Assembly: GCA_020633235.1 (NCBI GenBank)
Contig: JACKEA010000005.1
Coordinates: 372,001 to 436,000, forward strand
Length of the DNA: 64,000 bases
Direction of reading: 5' to 3'
Source of the DNA: Polyangiaceae bacterium
Lineage (GTDB): Bacteria > Myxococcota_A > Polyangia > Polyangiales > Polyangiaceae
Shown here: positions 1 through 8,559 of the stretch, in pieces
Layout of the letters: the number at the start of each line of letters is the position of its first letter
Position numbering within the stretch: position 1 is the first letter of the stretch
Made by a program: the position numbers and the translations under genes
The notes under the pieces: model-generated
The model's input: the letters and a program-made list of their open reading frames with translations, nothing else
Database searches by the model: none
Told to the model about the DNA's origin: nothing

Positions 1-243
1 GAGGTGGGCGCCGAGGGCGAGGCCGGTCATGAACGCCGCGAGCACCGCGCTCACCGCGTAGGCCGTGGAGCCCACGATGTAGCTCAGGTACTTGGAGAAG
101 CAGAGCTGATCGATGAGCCCGGTGGCGCCGGACACCACGAAGAGGGTCACGGGGATCCAGAAGGGAACGGCCCCGGGGCTCACGGAGACGCGGTCTCGGG
201 CGGTGGCGACGGACGCTGCGCTGCTCGACACGGCCGGGACCAT
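1..243 (-). CDS. Spermidine synthase-like membrane protein, N-terminal fragment (runs off left edge)
   Basis: Only the first 81 codons are inside the window. Reading from the ATG at 243 gives a ~25-residue polar N-terminus, then hydrophobic segments with GATGLIDQLCFSKYL, GSTAYAVSAVLAAFMTGLAL and GAHL. This is the pattern of the first two membrane helices of the transporter-like domain that precedes a spermidine-synthase (SpeE) fold in large bacterial proteins. Whether the enzymatic domain is present cannot be seen. The gene lies downstream of the lipoprotein at 276-830 on the same strand with a 32-bp gap and could be co-transcribed. Family placement is fairly secure; substrate is unknown. Confidence 0.72.
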   Translation of the reverse strand, partial: MVPAVSSSAASVATARDRVSVSPGAVPFWIPVTLFVVSGATGLIDQLCFSKYLSYIVGSTAYAVSAVLAAFMTGLALGAHL

Positions 244-275
244 ACCGTCGGCCCGCGGCGACGCAATGCGTTAAT

Positions 276-830
276 TCACTCCGGGCAGCGCCGCGCGGGC
301 TGCCGCGCGAGCAACGACTCCGTGAGCTCGTCTTGGGTGGCGTGGGGCAAGGAGCCCTCGACGCCGATCACGGCATCGAGGCGCGAAGCGCGGAAGCGGA
401 ACGTGTAGGACAGCGCGTATTCCATCTGCCCTTGGATCCAGCAGCGCCCGCCATTGCAGCCGTAGCCGTCAGGCGGGAGCTCTCCGGAGGCGATGCCATC
501 GAGGGCCCGGAGGGTCCGGTCGAGCTCGATGGTGTTCGTGCACACCAGCTTCGTGCGGCGCACCCAGCCGTCGGCATCGGCGGGGGGATCGTCGTTGCCG
601 AAGTCCGTGTGCGCTTCCGCCAGGAACACGCCGCGCGCGGGATCGATCAACGACGCGAAGGTCCGGCGCCCGGCGTGAACGTCCAACAGCTGCTCGAAGC
701 TGGGCGGCTCGACGCGCGGAGCCGCCGTGGTGGCCGGCGGCGGCACGCTCACGGTGCTCGGCGGCGGCTCGGGAGCGCGTGGCGCGCACGCCGTCAGAAG
801 GCAAAGCGTGAGTGTGCGATGGAGCGACAG
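276..830 (-). CDS. Predicted lipoprotein of unknown function
   Basis: I do not recognise the family. The frame has a signal-like stretch TLTLCLLTAC (lipobox L-T-A-C), a Pro-rich linker, and a ~150-residue domain with FASLIDPARGVFLAE and four cysteines, two of them in GYGCNGGRCW. The start is a problem. The lipobox lies upstream of the first GTG (752), and between an in-frame stop and the Cys the only near-cognate start is a CTG at 828-830. Either CTG is used or the protein starts at 752 without a signal peptide. The similar Cys-containing C-terminus suggests a disulphide-bonded exported domain. Existence of the gene is likely; the start is not settled. Confidence 0.6.
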   Translation of the reverse strand: MSLHRTLTLCLLTACAPRAPEPPPSTVSVPPPATTAAPRVEPPSFEQLLDVHAGRRTFASLIDPARGVFLAEAHTDFGNDDPPADADGWVRRTKLVCTNTIELDRTLRALDGIASGELPPDGYGCNGGRCWIQGQMEYALSYTFRFRASRLDAVIGVEGSLPHATQDELTESLLARQPARRCPE

Positions 831-870
831 ACCCCGAGACTACCGCCCTCCGCGCGCGCTCTTCGTTCTT

Positions 871-896
871 TTGTTGGTCCGCCGCGGAACCTCGCG
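871..896 (+). repeat. Dispersed GTTGGTCCGCCGCGG element, copy 1
   Basis: Reads TTGTTGGTCCGCCGCGGAAC followed by CTCGCG. It is one of at least ten copies in the window. This copy lies between the divergent lipoprotein (276-830) and the carboxypeptidase start, so it is not at a 3' end. Single arm, no inverted partner seen nearby. Confidence 0.8.
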
Positions 897-933
897 CTCG
901 ACGCTCGCGCGCCGCAGTGCCAAGACCTTGGCC

Positions 934-1998
934 ATGGAGGTCGAGCTCCACGGACAGGCCGGCGCCGAGCAAGCCTTGGCGCAGGCCATCGACCGTCACC
1001 GAGCGCCGCCCTTGGCTCTCGAGCTCACCCGCCGCGGTCTCGGACCGTACCGGGCCTACGGCGAGATGCTCCTCGCGATCCGCGAGCTCTCACATCGCGG
1101 CGCGAGCCTCGAGGTGATCGGCAAGAGCGTGAAGGGCGAGCCGATCTTCGCGTTGGGCGTGGGCCCGGCGGAGGCCAAGCGCACCACGGCGCTGGTGAGC
1201 GGGCTTCACCCCACGGAGTGGATTGGCATCGAGACGCACTTCGCGCTCTTGGATCGACTGCTGGAGCTGCCGCCGACGGATCGCCGGGTGGTCGCGGTGG
1301 TGGTCGCGAACCCCGACGGCGTGCTGCGAGTGGGGGACAACCTGAAGAAGGGCCGCCGCCGCTTCGTGCGACACAACGCCCGCAAGGTCGACCTGAACCG
1401 CAACTTCCCGAGCTTCTGGGATCGCTTCAGTCTCGCGCGCTATCTGCTGTGGCCGGTGTTCGCCGGCGGCAGCGGGCCCGCCAGCGAGCCCGAGGTGCGC
1501 GCGCTGGTCACGCTGTTCAAGGGCAAGATGGTGGATCGCGCGCTGAGCTTCCACAGCTTCGGCGGCATGGTGCTGTATCCGTATGGTGCGCTGCTGCGCG
1601 CGCCGCTGGACGTTCGAGATCTGCGCCGCTGGGCGCGCGCCGTCGCGCGGCGCGCCGACCCGCACCGGCCGTACCGCGCGGTGCAGTCGTCGCGCTGGGT
1701 GCCGGGCTTCACCGCGCCGGGCATGGAGCTCGATTGGTTCTACGACGCCCACGGCGCGCTCAGCTTGCTGGTGGAGTGCTCCCGCGGCGGGCTCGGCTTC
1801 GACTTGGATCGCGAGAGCCTCAGAGCGCTGCGGCCGGGCAAGGTGTTCGAGCCCTTCGCCTGGTTCAATCCGCCGCGGCCGGATCGCTCCGCGAGCCACA
1901 TCGCCGCCGCCGTCGAGCCCTTCGCCCGCGGCGAAGCGCTCCCCGCGCCGCGCGCTGCCACCGCACCGAGCGCTCGCGCCAGCGCAAATCCAGCGTGA
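934..1998 (+). CDS. M14-family zinc carboxypeptidase
   Basis: Predicted metallopeptidase hydrolysing C-terminal residues or peptidoglycan peptide bonds (substrate not predictable). Zinc ligands are visible as H92-x-x-E95 in GLHPTEWIGIE and H207 in LSFHSFGG. The arginine-rich signature DLNRNFPSFWD follows, and E281 in LLVECSRGG is the candidate general base. Length (354 aa) fits an M14 catalytic domain. I chose the ATG at 934. The open frame extends to 727, but that stretch overlaps the divergent lipoprotein and reads through a dispersed repeat at 871-896. No signal peptide is seen from this start, so the enzyme may be cytoplasmic. Confidence 0.85.
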   Translation: MEVELHGQAGAEQALAQAIDRHRAPPLALELTRRGLGPYRAYGEMLLAIRELSHRGASLEVIGKSVKGEPIFALGVGPAEAKRTTALVSGLHPTEWIGIETHFALLDRLLELPPTDRRVVAVVVANPDGVLRVGDNLKKGRRRFVRHNARKVDLNRNFPSFWDRFSLARYLLWPVFAGGSGPASEPEVRALVTLFKGKMVDRALSFHSFGGMVLYPYGALLRAPLDVRDLRRWARAVARRADPHRPYRAVQSSRWVPGFTAPGMELDWFYDAHGALSLLVECSRGGLGFDLDRESLRALRPGKVFEPFAWFNPPRPDRSASHIAAAVEPFARGEALPAPRAATAPSARASANPA

Positions 1999-2093
1999 AA
2001 TGCGCCTCAGCGCCGCGTTTGGCGCGCGGGCCGGCCGGCGTGGTTCACAGGTTGTCGAACGGGGACGTTTTGGCTATCTTCCGCCGCCTCTCG

Positions 2094-2168
2094 GTCCCCA
2101 TCGTCTAGTCCGGCCCAGGACACGGCCCTTTCAAGGCTGTAACACGGGTTCAAATCCCGTTGGGGACG
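2094..2168 (+). tRNA. tRNA-Glu (anticodon TTC)
   Basis: 75 nt. The 7-bp acceptor stem GTCCCCA/TGGGGAC is perfect, with discriminator G at 2168. The anticodon loop CCTTTCAAG carries TTC, and the T arm is CGGGTTCAAATCCCG. CCA is not encoded. The first base of the acceptor is G2094. Confidence 0.96.
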
Positions 2169-2480
2169 CCCTTTGGAGTCGCAGAGCGACGCTCGTCAAC
2201 ACGGGGCGAGCGTCGCGGAGCGACGGTAGGCATACGGGGTACGGATCCGGGTTCGCTCCGGTCCTCGGCGCCTGCGGCGCCTGCGGTCCTCGCGGCCTCA
2301 TGGAACCCCCGGTTCGTCGTTTGGAGACGGGAGCAAGGATGCTAGGCGCCGAGCAGTTCTGCAGTCGCTGCGGCTCGATGCTGTGCGGCACCGTCCGCGG
2401 TGGGTGCACGGCAGCGCGGGATCCAAGGCTCCGGGGACGTCATCCCCGAGGGCGTCGTGACTCACGACGCGTTTCCGCCG
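2169..2480. other. Gene-free stretch after tRNA-Glu
   Basis: 312 bp between the tRNA and the convergent beta-helix gene. It holds a perfect inverted repeat at 2186-2216 (see terminator) and a possible but unconvincing Cys-rich reading frame starting at the ATG at 2339 (CSRCG...C...C) that runs into the opposing gene. Nothing else recognisable. Confidence 0.5.
2186..2216 (+). terminator. Candidate hairpin terminator of tRNA-Glu
   Basis: Perfect 10-bp inverted repeat GCGACGCTCG / CGAGCGTCGC with an 11-nt loop, starting 18 nt after the tRNA. No T-tract follows, as is common in this GC-rich DNA, so termination is inferred from stem strength and position only. Confidence 0.55.
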
Positions 2481-4112
2481 TCAGGGAGCTAGCGCGCCCA
2501 TCGCAGCGCACGGGCCGGCTGCGGCGGGAGTGACGTCACCGCCGTCGGGATCCGCCAGCCCGGGGTCGGCCACCACCGAGGCGGCGTCGAAGCCCAGGCC
2601 TTGCCACTCGGTGAAGGAGTACAGGTCGCCCTTGTCGCCCCACTGACCGCCGGCGGCGAACAGCGCGAAGTCCACGCTGCCCGCGCTGTTGAAGTAGCAA
2701 TTGTCCGTGAACGTGAGCTCCGGGACGGTCTTGTCGTAGAGCGCGTCGGAGGCGTAGGTGCCGATCACGATGCCCGCGTTCTCCTGAGTCGATTGCGCCA
2801 GCTCGAACACCACGATGTTGCGGCGGAAGACGATGCCCTTGGGGTCGTCGTAGGTGCTGTCGGACCAGGTGTCGGTGGGATTGAGCCCGAGACCGCGCGT
2901 CTTGTAGAGCGTGTTGTGCTCGAACACCTGGTCGGTCTGGTGCGTGGGGCCGCCGAAGTCGCGGCTTGTCAAGCTGGCGCTATTCCGTACCACGTTGTGG
3001 TGCACGTGGGAGTGCGCGGTGCCGGTGCCCACGCTGAAGAACTTGCAGTTCTCGAGCTCGTTGTGATCCACCTCGAAGGTTGCACTTTCGTCCGTGGCGG
3101 CGTGCTTGTACTTCAGGCAACCGCCGGTCTTGTCGGAGCTGGGGTCCGGGGTCTGCCACAGGCGGCTGTGGTGCACCCGCACTCCGCCGCCGCCGAAGAG
3201 CACCATGTCGCTGCTGTTCTCGGTGGCTTGACCGTTGGTGTCGGCGTTGGTGCGGTCGTAGTTGTCGTGCAGGTCGGAGCAGCCCACGTCCACGGACGTG
3301 CTGCTCACCACGTAGAGCCCCGCGATGTTGCCGTTGTCCACGCCGTCGGTGTCGTGGATGTGCGCTCGCTCGACGCCGACGTCGTCGGCTTCCTCGATGC
3401 GCAAGCCGGAGCCGTAGCTGCCGGCGATCTCGAGGCCTTCGATGCGGAAGTGCGACAGCTGCGCCAGCACGATGCCCGCGGCCTGGGAGGCGGGCGCGAT
3501 CACCGGCTTCTGCCCGGGATAGGCCGTGATGCGGATCGGGTCGCTGCTGGTGCCGTTGACGTTGCGGAAGCGCGCGACCTGTTCTTGTCCTTGGTAGTTG
3601 TAGACGTCGCCGTAGGTGCCATCGAACAGGTACACGACGTCGCCCGGGCCGAGGTCGACAGCACCGGCGGGCTTGACCGTGCTGCCCTGCTCGCCCGGCG
3701 TGCCGTAGTAGGAGACGACGTTGGCGAGGCTCTGCCACGGCTTGCCGGCGCTGCCGTCGCCGGAGGTGTCGTTCCCCGTGACCGCGTCGATGTAGTAGCA
3801 GTGCCCGCCCGCCGTCGCTTCGCATGCGGTGCCGGAGGGCACCGGAGGTGGCTGACACACGCTCGCCGTCGGACCGATCTCGCCAGCGCCGCCTCCCGCT
3901 CCCGCGCCGCCGCCCGCGCCTCCGGAGCCGGCCGTGCCACCCAATCCGGCGTCGGCGCCGCTCCCCGCCGCGCCGCCGCTTGCGCCCCCGGTCCCACCGG
4001 ATCCACCGGATCCGCTGGATCCACCCGATCCCGGATCCGCCGGATCGTCCGAGCCACACCCCGTCGTCCCCAAAGCGAAGATCACCACTGCCAGCGCCAC
4101 ACGAAGCATCAT
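2481..4112 (-). CDS. Lipoprotein with right-handed parallel beta-helix domain
   Basis: 543 aa. Signal peptide MMLRVALAVVIFALGTTGC with lipobox GTTGC, then a ~60-residue Gly/Ala/Ser linker. The mature part opens with YYIDAVTGNDTSGDGS and KPWQSL, the usual start of beta-helix (pectate-lyase-like) proteins. Coils follow, such as SHFRIEGLEIAGSYGSGLRI and VGVERAHIHDTDG, and it has several HHN/VRHN-type turns. It probably sits in the outer membrane or on the surface and binds or cleaves polysaccharide; the catalytic residues cannot be assigned. It is divergent from the lipoprotein at 4157 with only 44 bp between them, so the promoters must be back to back. Confidence 0.8.
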   Translation of the reverse strand: MMLRVALAVVIFALGTTGCGSDDPADPGSGGSSGSGGSGGTGGASGGAAGSGADAGLGGTAGSGGAGGGAGAGGGAGEIGPTASVCQPPPVPSGTACEATAGGHCYYIDAVTGNDTSGDGSAGKPWQSLANVVSYYGTPGEQGSTVKPAGAVDLGPGDVVYLFDGTYGDVYNYQGQEQVARFRNVNGTSSDPIRITAYPGQKPVIAPASQAAGIVLAQLSHFRIEGLEIAGSYGSGLRIEEADDVGVERAHIHDTDGVDNGNIAGLYVVSSTSVDVGCSDLHDNYDRTNADTNGQATENSSDMVLFGGGGVRVHHSRLWQTPDPSSDKTGGCLKYKHAATDESATFEVDHNELENCKFFSVGTGTAHSHVHHNVVRNSASLTSRDFGGPTHQTDQVFEHNTLYKTRGLGLNPTDTWSDSTYDDPKGIVFRRNIVVFELAQSTQENAGIVIGTYASDALYDKTVPELTFTDNCYFNSAGSVDFALFAAGGQWGDKGDLYSFTEWQGLGFDAASVVADPGLADPDGGDVTPAAAGPCAAMGALAP

Positions 4113-4156
4113 GACCGTCCCGTCAGCAATCGTCGTGCCGTGCTAGAAGACGAGCA

Positions 4157-5437
4157 ATGAAGCTCGGGGTGTTGGTGGCGCTCGCAGCCCTTGGTGCCGT
4201 GGCGGCCTGTGGAAAGGACGAATCCGCCGTGACGACGGATGCGGGGGTGAGCGCGGACGCCGCGAAGGGCGGGGCTGCCGGCAGTGACGCCTCGGCCTCC
4301 GGCGGGATGGCGGGCAACGGCGCCGCGGGTGCTGCTGGCGCAGGTGGGGCTGGTGGCGGGTCGCCCTGCACGGTGAACGCGGCGCACTCGCTGCAACTGA
4401 ACCCGCAGGAGCCCGTCGGGTTCCCTTCGCTCGTTGCAACGGAGGCCGGCGTGGTGTTGGTGCTTCGGCGCGGGGGGTGGACGACGACGGGCATGAGCCA
4501 CGTCCTGATCGATCCGAAGGCCCCCTGGGCGTCCGCGCTGGGCTCGATGTGGCCCGCCGTGAACTTCGACGGCGCGGGTGTGGTTGGCCCCGGAGCGTCG
4601 GGGCACCACTCTTTCCTGTTCACGGAGTCCACGATCAGCACCGTCGACGACGCGCCAGCGAAGAGCTGGAGCGTGCTTCATGCGCCCGACGCGACCGTCG
4701 GTGGCTCGCCCCCTGCGGCGACTCCCGTGTTCGGGGGAGAAGCGTCGCCGCTGTTCACGACGCACACCAGCGCGGGCCCCGCCGTCTACGCCTACGCCAA
4801 GGTTTCGTCTTCCGAGTACAGCGCCAGCTTGGTCGTCGGCAGCACGGTGTTCGACGACTTCGCGTGCGGCAAGTACTCCCTTCAGGGCCAGGCCGTCGTC
4901 ACCGGCCCCGACAGCGTGCTCGTCGCCCAGCGCAGCGCGGCACCCTTCGGACAGTGCACCTCCGCCAGCACCGGCGCTGCCGACCGCGTGCAATTCTCGA
5001 CCATCACGGGCGACGGCCCGCCGGTGTTCGCCAGCGAGCTGTCCGCCGATTTCCTGACCTTCGCGGGCAATGAGCACGGCGGCTATGCCCTTCAGAAAGG
5101 CGCCGGGTTGGCTGGGCCCGCCGTCGTTCCCGTGTCTCCCGCGGGCGTGCTCGGCACCGCTTTCAACGCAGGCTTCGTCGACGTCATCGGTGTCGCGGGG
5201 CCAGATCTCGTGGTGTGGAGTCAGAGCGCTCCCACGAAGCTGACGCGCTTTTCTCCCAGCGGGCAGAAGCTCCAAGAGCTTCAGCTGACGTCCGCTGAGC
5301 TCGGCGGCACTCCCAACGAGCGCACGCAGTTGCTCGGTGTGGGCCATCAGATCTACTGGGCGTGGGACAACGGCGGCGGCCCCGGCGGCCTCGCCGGCAA
5401 CACCGTCTACGTGGCCCGTCTCGACTGCGCGCCCTGA
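4157..5437 (+). CDS. Lipoprotein, unknown function
   Basis: 426 aa. Signal MKLGVLVALAALGAVAAC with lipobox VAAC, then an Ala/Gly linker to about residue 72. The rest is a soluble domain with repeated strands (for example SLVATEAGVVLVLRRGG, GAGVVGPGASGHHSFLF, DLVVWSQSAPTKLTRFSPSG) that look like blades of a beta-propeller, but I cannot assign a family. It is divergent from the beta-helix lipoprotein; the stop lies 4 bp before the stop of the convergent LysR gene. Confidence 0.75.
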   Translation: MKLGVLVALAALGAVAACGKDESAVTTDAGVSADAAKGGAAGSDASASGGMAGNGAAGAAGAGGAGGGSPCTVNAAHSLQLNPQEPVGFPSLVATEAGVVLVLRRGGWTTTGMSHVLIDPKAPWASALGSMWPAVNFDGAGVVGPGASGHHSFLFTESTISTVDDAPAKSWSVLHAPDATVGGSPPAATPVFGGEASPLFTTHTSAGPAVYAYAKVSSSEYSASLVVGSTVFDDFACGKYSLQGQAVVTGPDSVLVAQRSAAPFGQCTSASTGAADRVQFSTITGDGPPVFASELSADFLTFAGNEHGGYALQKGAGLAGPAVVPVSPAGVLGTAFNAGFVDVIGVAGPDLVVWSQSAPTKLTRFSPSGQKLQELQLTSAELGGTPNERTQLLGVGHQIYWAWDNGGGPGGLAGNTVYVARLDCAP

Positions 5438-5441
5438 GCCC

Positions 5442-6389
5442 TCATGCCCTTCGATCCTTGTGTTGGCTCGCCGCGGAACCACGCGTGACGGACCGCGCGC
5501 ACGCCACGAAGGCGGCAAGCTTCGGATCTTGCTGCGTGGCCCGCGGGTAGTAGAGGAACAGGCCGGGATGGTGCGGGCTGAACGCATCGAGCACGACCTC
5601 CAGCCGTCCGCTGCGGACGTCCGGGTGGGCTTCTTCTTCCGCCACCATCGCGAGGCCGAGGCCGGCGCGGGCGGCGGAGAGCAGCAGATCGACGTCGTTG
5701 GACGAGATCGGTCCGCTGACGCCCACGTCCAGCGGGCGACCCTTGGCCTCGAACTCCCAGCGCCACTGTTCGCCGGTGGTGGGCGAACGCCAAGCGAGGC
5801 AGGTGTGGTCCAGCAGGTCGCGGGGCTCGTTCGGGCGCCCGTGACGGGCGAGGTAGCGCTTGGAGCCGACCACCACGAAGCGTGCGCGCTCCGTGAGGCG
5901 CACGGCGACCATGTCCTTTTCGACGGCTTCCCGAAGACGGATACCAGCGTCGAAGCCCCGGGCCACGATGTCGACGTTGCGATCCTCCGCGATGACCGCG
6001 ACGTGCACGCCGGGATGCCGCCGCGCGAACTCTGCGAGCACCGCTGGTAGCAGACCGCGGCACACCAGCCGAGGAACGTTGAGGCGCAGCGTGCCGACCA
6101 GCTCGTTGCTGGGGGTGCGCGCGGTCTCGAGGGCGGCCTCTGCCGCGGCCAGGGCTGGACGCGCGCTGTGCGCCAGCCGGCGGCCGGCGTCCGTGAGGTT
6201 CACGCTGCGAGTGGTGCGCACGACCAGGGAGCTGCCGAGCTCCCGCTCCAGTCGGGTGATGGCTTGGCTCACCGCCGAGGGCGAAATTCCCAGGCTCGCG
6301 GCGGCACGAGAGAAGCTCAGCTTCTCCGCGACCGCCAGGAACACGGGGAGCTGCGAAATGCCGCCTTGTATTGATGAGCTGCGCTTCAT
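5442..6389 (-). CDS. LysR-family transcriptional regulator
   Basis: 315 aa from the ATG at 6389 (AAGGCGG eight bases upstream). Winged HTH at residues ~8-65 (LPVFLAVAEKLSFSRAAASL, SPSAVSQAITRLERELG), then the LysR substrate-binding fold (TLRLNVPRLVCRGLLPAVL). It probably controls the divergent aldo-keto reductase at 6447, 57 bp away, the usual LysR arrangement. Oddity: its last ~16 residues (about RSVTRGSAASQHKDRRA) are encoded by a copy of the dispersed intergenic repeat, so the ancestral stop was probably upstream and the tail is acquired. Confidence 0.9.
   Translation of the reverse strand: MKRSSSIQGGISQLPVFLAVAEKLSFSRAAASLGISPSAVSQAITRLERELGSSLVVRTTRSVNLTDAGRRLAHSARPALAAAEAALETARTPSNELVGTLRLNVPRLVCRGLLPAVLAEFARRHPGVHVAVIAEDRNVDIVARGFDAGIRLREAVEKDMVAVRLTERARFVVVGSKRYLARHGRPNEPRDLLDHTCLAWRSPTTGEQWRWEFEAKGRPLDVGVSGPISSNDVDLLLSAARAGLGLAMVAEEEAHPDVRSGRLEVVLDAFSPHHPGLFLYYPRATQQDPKLAAFVACARSVTRGSAASQHKDRRA
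5461..5485 (+). repeat. Dispersed element, copy 2
   Basis: Reads TGTTGGCTCGCCGCGGAACC then ACGCG. It lies at the 3' end junction of the convergent pair 4157-5437 (+) and 5442-6389 (-), inside the final codons of the LysR gene. Confidence 0.8.
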
Positions 6390-6446
6390 GCCGCCTTGCA
6401 GATTACGACTATTCTCGAAGCAATCCCAGGGGCCCATGCTGGGGGC

Positions 6447-7565
6447 ATGAGCGAGCAACAAACACGGTTGGACGGCGTCTCCGAGTACTCCCTGTTGGGC
6501 AAGAGCGGCCTGCGGGTGAGCCCGCTGTGCCTGGGCACCATGACCTTTGGCACGGATTGGGGTTGGGGCACGCCGAAAGAGACTTCGTTCCGCATCCTCA
6601 AGCGCTACCTGGAAGCGGGCGGCAACTTCGTGGACACGGCGGATGGCTACACCAGCGGCGTGAGCGAACAGATGCTGGGCGACTGGTTCGCCGAGACCAA
6701 GCGGCGCGACGAGATCGTGCTGGCGACCAAGTTCACGTTCAACATGCGTGCCGGGGATCCCAACGCGGGCGGCAACGGTCGCAAGAACGTATTGCAAGCG
6801 CTGGACGCCTCGCTACGCCGGTTGCGCACGGATTACGTCGATCTGTACTGGCTCCACGCCTGGGACGGCCTCACCCCCGTGGAGGAGGTCATGAGCACAC
6901 TCGACGCGTTGGTGCGCTCCGGCAAGGTCCGCTACATCGGTCTGTCCGACGTTCCGGCGTGGTACCTGTCCCGAGCGCAGACGATGGCGGAGCTCCGCGG
7001 CCTCGCCAAGGTGATCGCGCTGCAGCTCGAGTACAGCTTGGTGTCGCGCAGCATCGAGCGGGAGCACGTACCGGCGGCGCTGGAGCTGGGCATGGGCGTT
7101 TGCCCTTGGAGCCCGCTGGCCAGCGGCTTTCTGACGGGGAAGTACACGCGAGGTGCCGCGGGCGCCGAGGGCGACGGCCGCTTGGAGGCGCTGCAGAAGA
7201 GCGGTCATCCGGTGATCAAGAATCTGTTCACCGACAAGAACTGGCGGATCCTCGACGCCCTCGTGGGCGTGGCCAAGGAGCTGGGCAAGACCCCGGCGGA
7301 GGTGGCCCTGGCCTGGACCGTGCGGCGCCCCGGCGTCAGCTCCATGCTCATCGGAGCGACGAAGATGGAGCAGCTGGAAGCGAATCTACGCGCGCTGTCG
7401 CTCCGCATACCGCCGGAGCTCGCGGCGCGACTGGAAGCGGTGAGCCGACCGGAGCCGGCTCACCCGTACAACTTCTTCGAGCCGGACATGCAGGGCGGTA
7501 TCACGGGCGGCACCGTCGTGCGGAGCGAGCCCGCGTGGTTCCGCGGCGGACCGACATCCAGCTGA
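6447..7565 (+). CDS. Aldo/keto reductase
   Basis: 372 aa NAD(P)H-dependent oxidoreductase. The catalytic tetrad is visible: D and Y in FVDTADGYTSG, K in VLATKF, H in DLYWLHAWDG. C-terminal cofactor-binding region is GVSSMLIGATKMEQLEANL. Closest to the YajO/YakC-like subgroup. I chose ATG 6447 (a run of G lies just upstream); a TTG at 6396 would add 17 residues. It is divergent from the LysR at 6389, its likely regulator. The last residues (AWFRGGPTSS) come from a dispersed repeat that overlaps the stop region. Confidence 0.92.
   Translation: MSEQQTRLDGVSEYSLLGKSGLRVSPLCLGTMTFGTDWGWGTPKETSFRILKRYLEAGGNFVDTADGYTSGVSEQMLGDWFAETKRRDEIVLATKFTFNMRAGDPNAGGNGRKNVLQALDASLRRLRTDYVDLYWLHAWDGLTPVEEVMSTLDALVRSGKVRYIGLSDVPAWYLSRAQTMAELRGLAKVIALQLEYSLVSRSIEREHVPAALELGMGVCPWSPLASGFLTGKYTRGAAGAEGDGRLEALQKSGHPVIKNLFTDKNWRILDALVGVAKELGKTPAEVALAWTVRRPGVSSMLIGATKMEQLEANLRALSLRIPPELAARLEAVSRPEPAHPYNFFEPDMQGGITGGTVVRSEPAWFRGGPTSS
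7543..7565 (-). repeat. Dispersed element, copy 3 (inside the end of a CDS)
   Basis: On the minus strand it reads GTCGGTCCGCCGCGGAACC then ACGC. It encodes the last residues of the aldo/keto reductase and lies at the convergent junction with the gene ending at 7567. Confidence 0.8.
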
Positions 7566-7566
7566 A

Positions 7567-8559
7567 CTACCAACGGTCGAGGATGTCCCACTGCGGGTCG
7601 TGCACGGCCTCCACGTCGATCTCCCAGGCGGGGTGATTGCGCTCCCACTCTTCGATGCGGGGCAGCGCGGGGCCGCCGGCGACGACGTGTAGGTGGATCA
7701 CGCGCTGACCGAGGCCTGTCTCGTGTCCGATGAACACGGCGTCGTGCCCCAGGGCCTCGAGCAGCGCGTCCTCCATGGCATCGAGCTCTTCTCCGACGGC
7801 GGGGGCGTACAGGCCGCTCTCGTTCGCGGGGTAGGGGATGACGATCTCGACGTGGGTGTCCATCAGCAGGTGATCGAGGCGCTTGAGGCCGAGATTGGCC
7901 ATCACCAAGATGGGCATGCCGTCCTCCGTCTTGCCTTGCAGCAGCGTGAAGCTCTCGCTGGCCTCGTCCAGCTCGCTGATCGAAGCGCGCAGATCTTCCA
8001 GGGAGGCCGTTCTCTGGAGCGGCGCCGGGCTGATGTCGATGCTGCCGACGAAGCGATCCAGATCGTCTTCTCCGAGCACCTCGTTCAGGTACAGGAACGC
8101 GGCCGTGAGTCGGTGCTCTTCGCCCACCTCGGTGAGCTTCGGGTGATGAGCGGTGATGTGCAGCAGGCGGCGCACGTCGTCGGGCTCGATCTCGATCTGA
8201 AGCGCGTCGAAGTCCAGATCTACGCCGTCGAGCTTGAGCGAGAGCTCGCGAGTGCCGGGGCTCGGCTGGCGGGCGGGGTGGTACTCCCAGACCGCATCCG
8301 CTTTCGGTGCCCGGGCGAGCCAACGCTCCGTGACCACGCGGAGCTCGGGATTGCCCTCGCCGGTCACGCACAGCTGATGCTGGGCGTCGAGGCCCGGGCC
8401 CAGCTCCCACGCGAGATCCGGATGCATCGCCTTGACGTTCTCGCTGATGGGCTCGACCCAACCGTCGAGGGAGTGCTCGGCGATGGCGCTGGCCAGGTCG
8501 TCCTTGCTGGCGTTCCACCAGCGCCAGAACGTGTCGATGCCTTCGGCTACGTTGGACAT
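7567..8559 (-). CDS. DUF695-like cytoplasmic protein
   Basis: 330 aa, no signal peptide or membrane segment. The N-terminal half (FWRWWNASKDDL, WELGPGLDAQHQLCVTGEGN, APKADAVWEYHPARQP) resembles the DUF695 pattern, whose role is unknown. The C-terminal half contains VIPYPANESGLYAPAVGEEL and HVVAGGPALP. The ATG at 8559 shares one base with the TGA of the upstream lipoprotein (TGATG), so the two are translationally coupled. This coupling of a cytoplasmic protein to a surface lipoprotein has no obvious functional explanation. Confidence 0.75.
   Translation of the reverse strand: MSNVAEGIDTFWRWWNASKDDLASAIAEHSLDGWVEPISENVKAMHPDLAWELGPGLDAQHQLCVTGEGNPELRVVTERWLARAPKADAVWEYHPARQPSPGTRELSLKLDGVDLDFDALQIEIEPDDVRRLLHITAHHPKLTEVGEEHRLTAAFLYLNEVLGEDDLDRFVGSIDISPAPLQRTASLEDLRASISELDEASESFTLLQGKTEDGMPILVMANLGLKRLDHLLMDTHVEIVIPYPANESGLYAPAVGEELDAMEDALLEALGHDAVFIGHETGLGQRVIHLHVVAGGPALPRIEEWERNHPAWEIDVEAVHDPQWDILDRW

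Noticed and set aside
333..2108. 591-codon plus-strand frame over the carboxypeptidase and tRNA
   Set aside because: It is in a different frame from the M14 motifs and runs into the tRNA gene; a shadow.
2339..2533. Small Cys-rich ORF (CSRCG...C...C)
   Set aside because: It has no clear ribosome site and continues into the convergent gene. Cys pattern could be chance.
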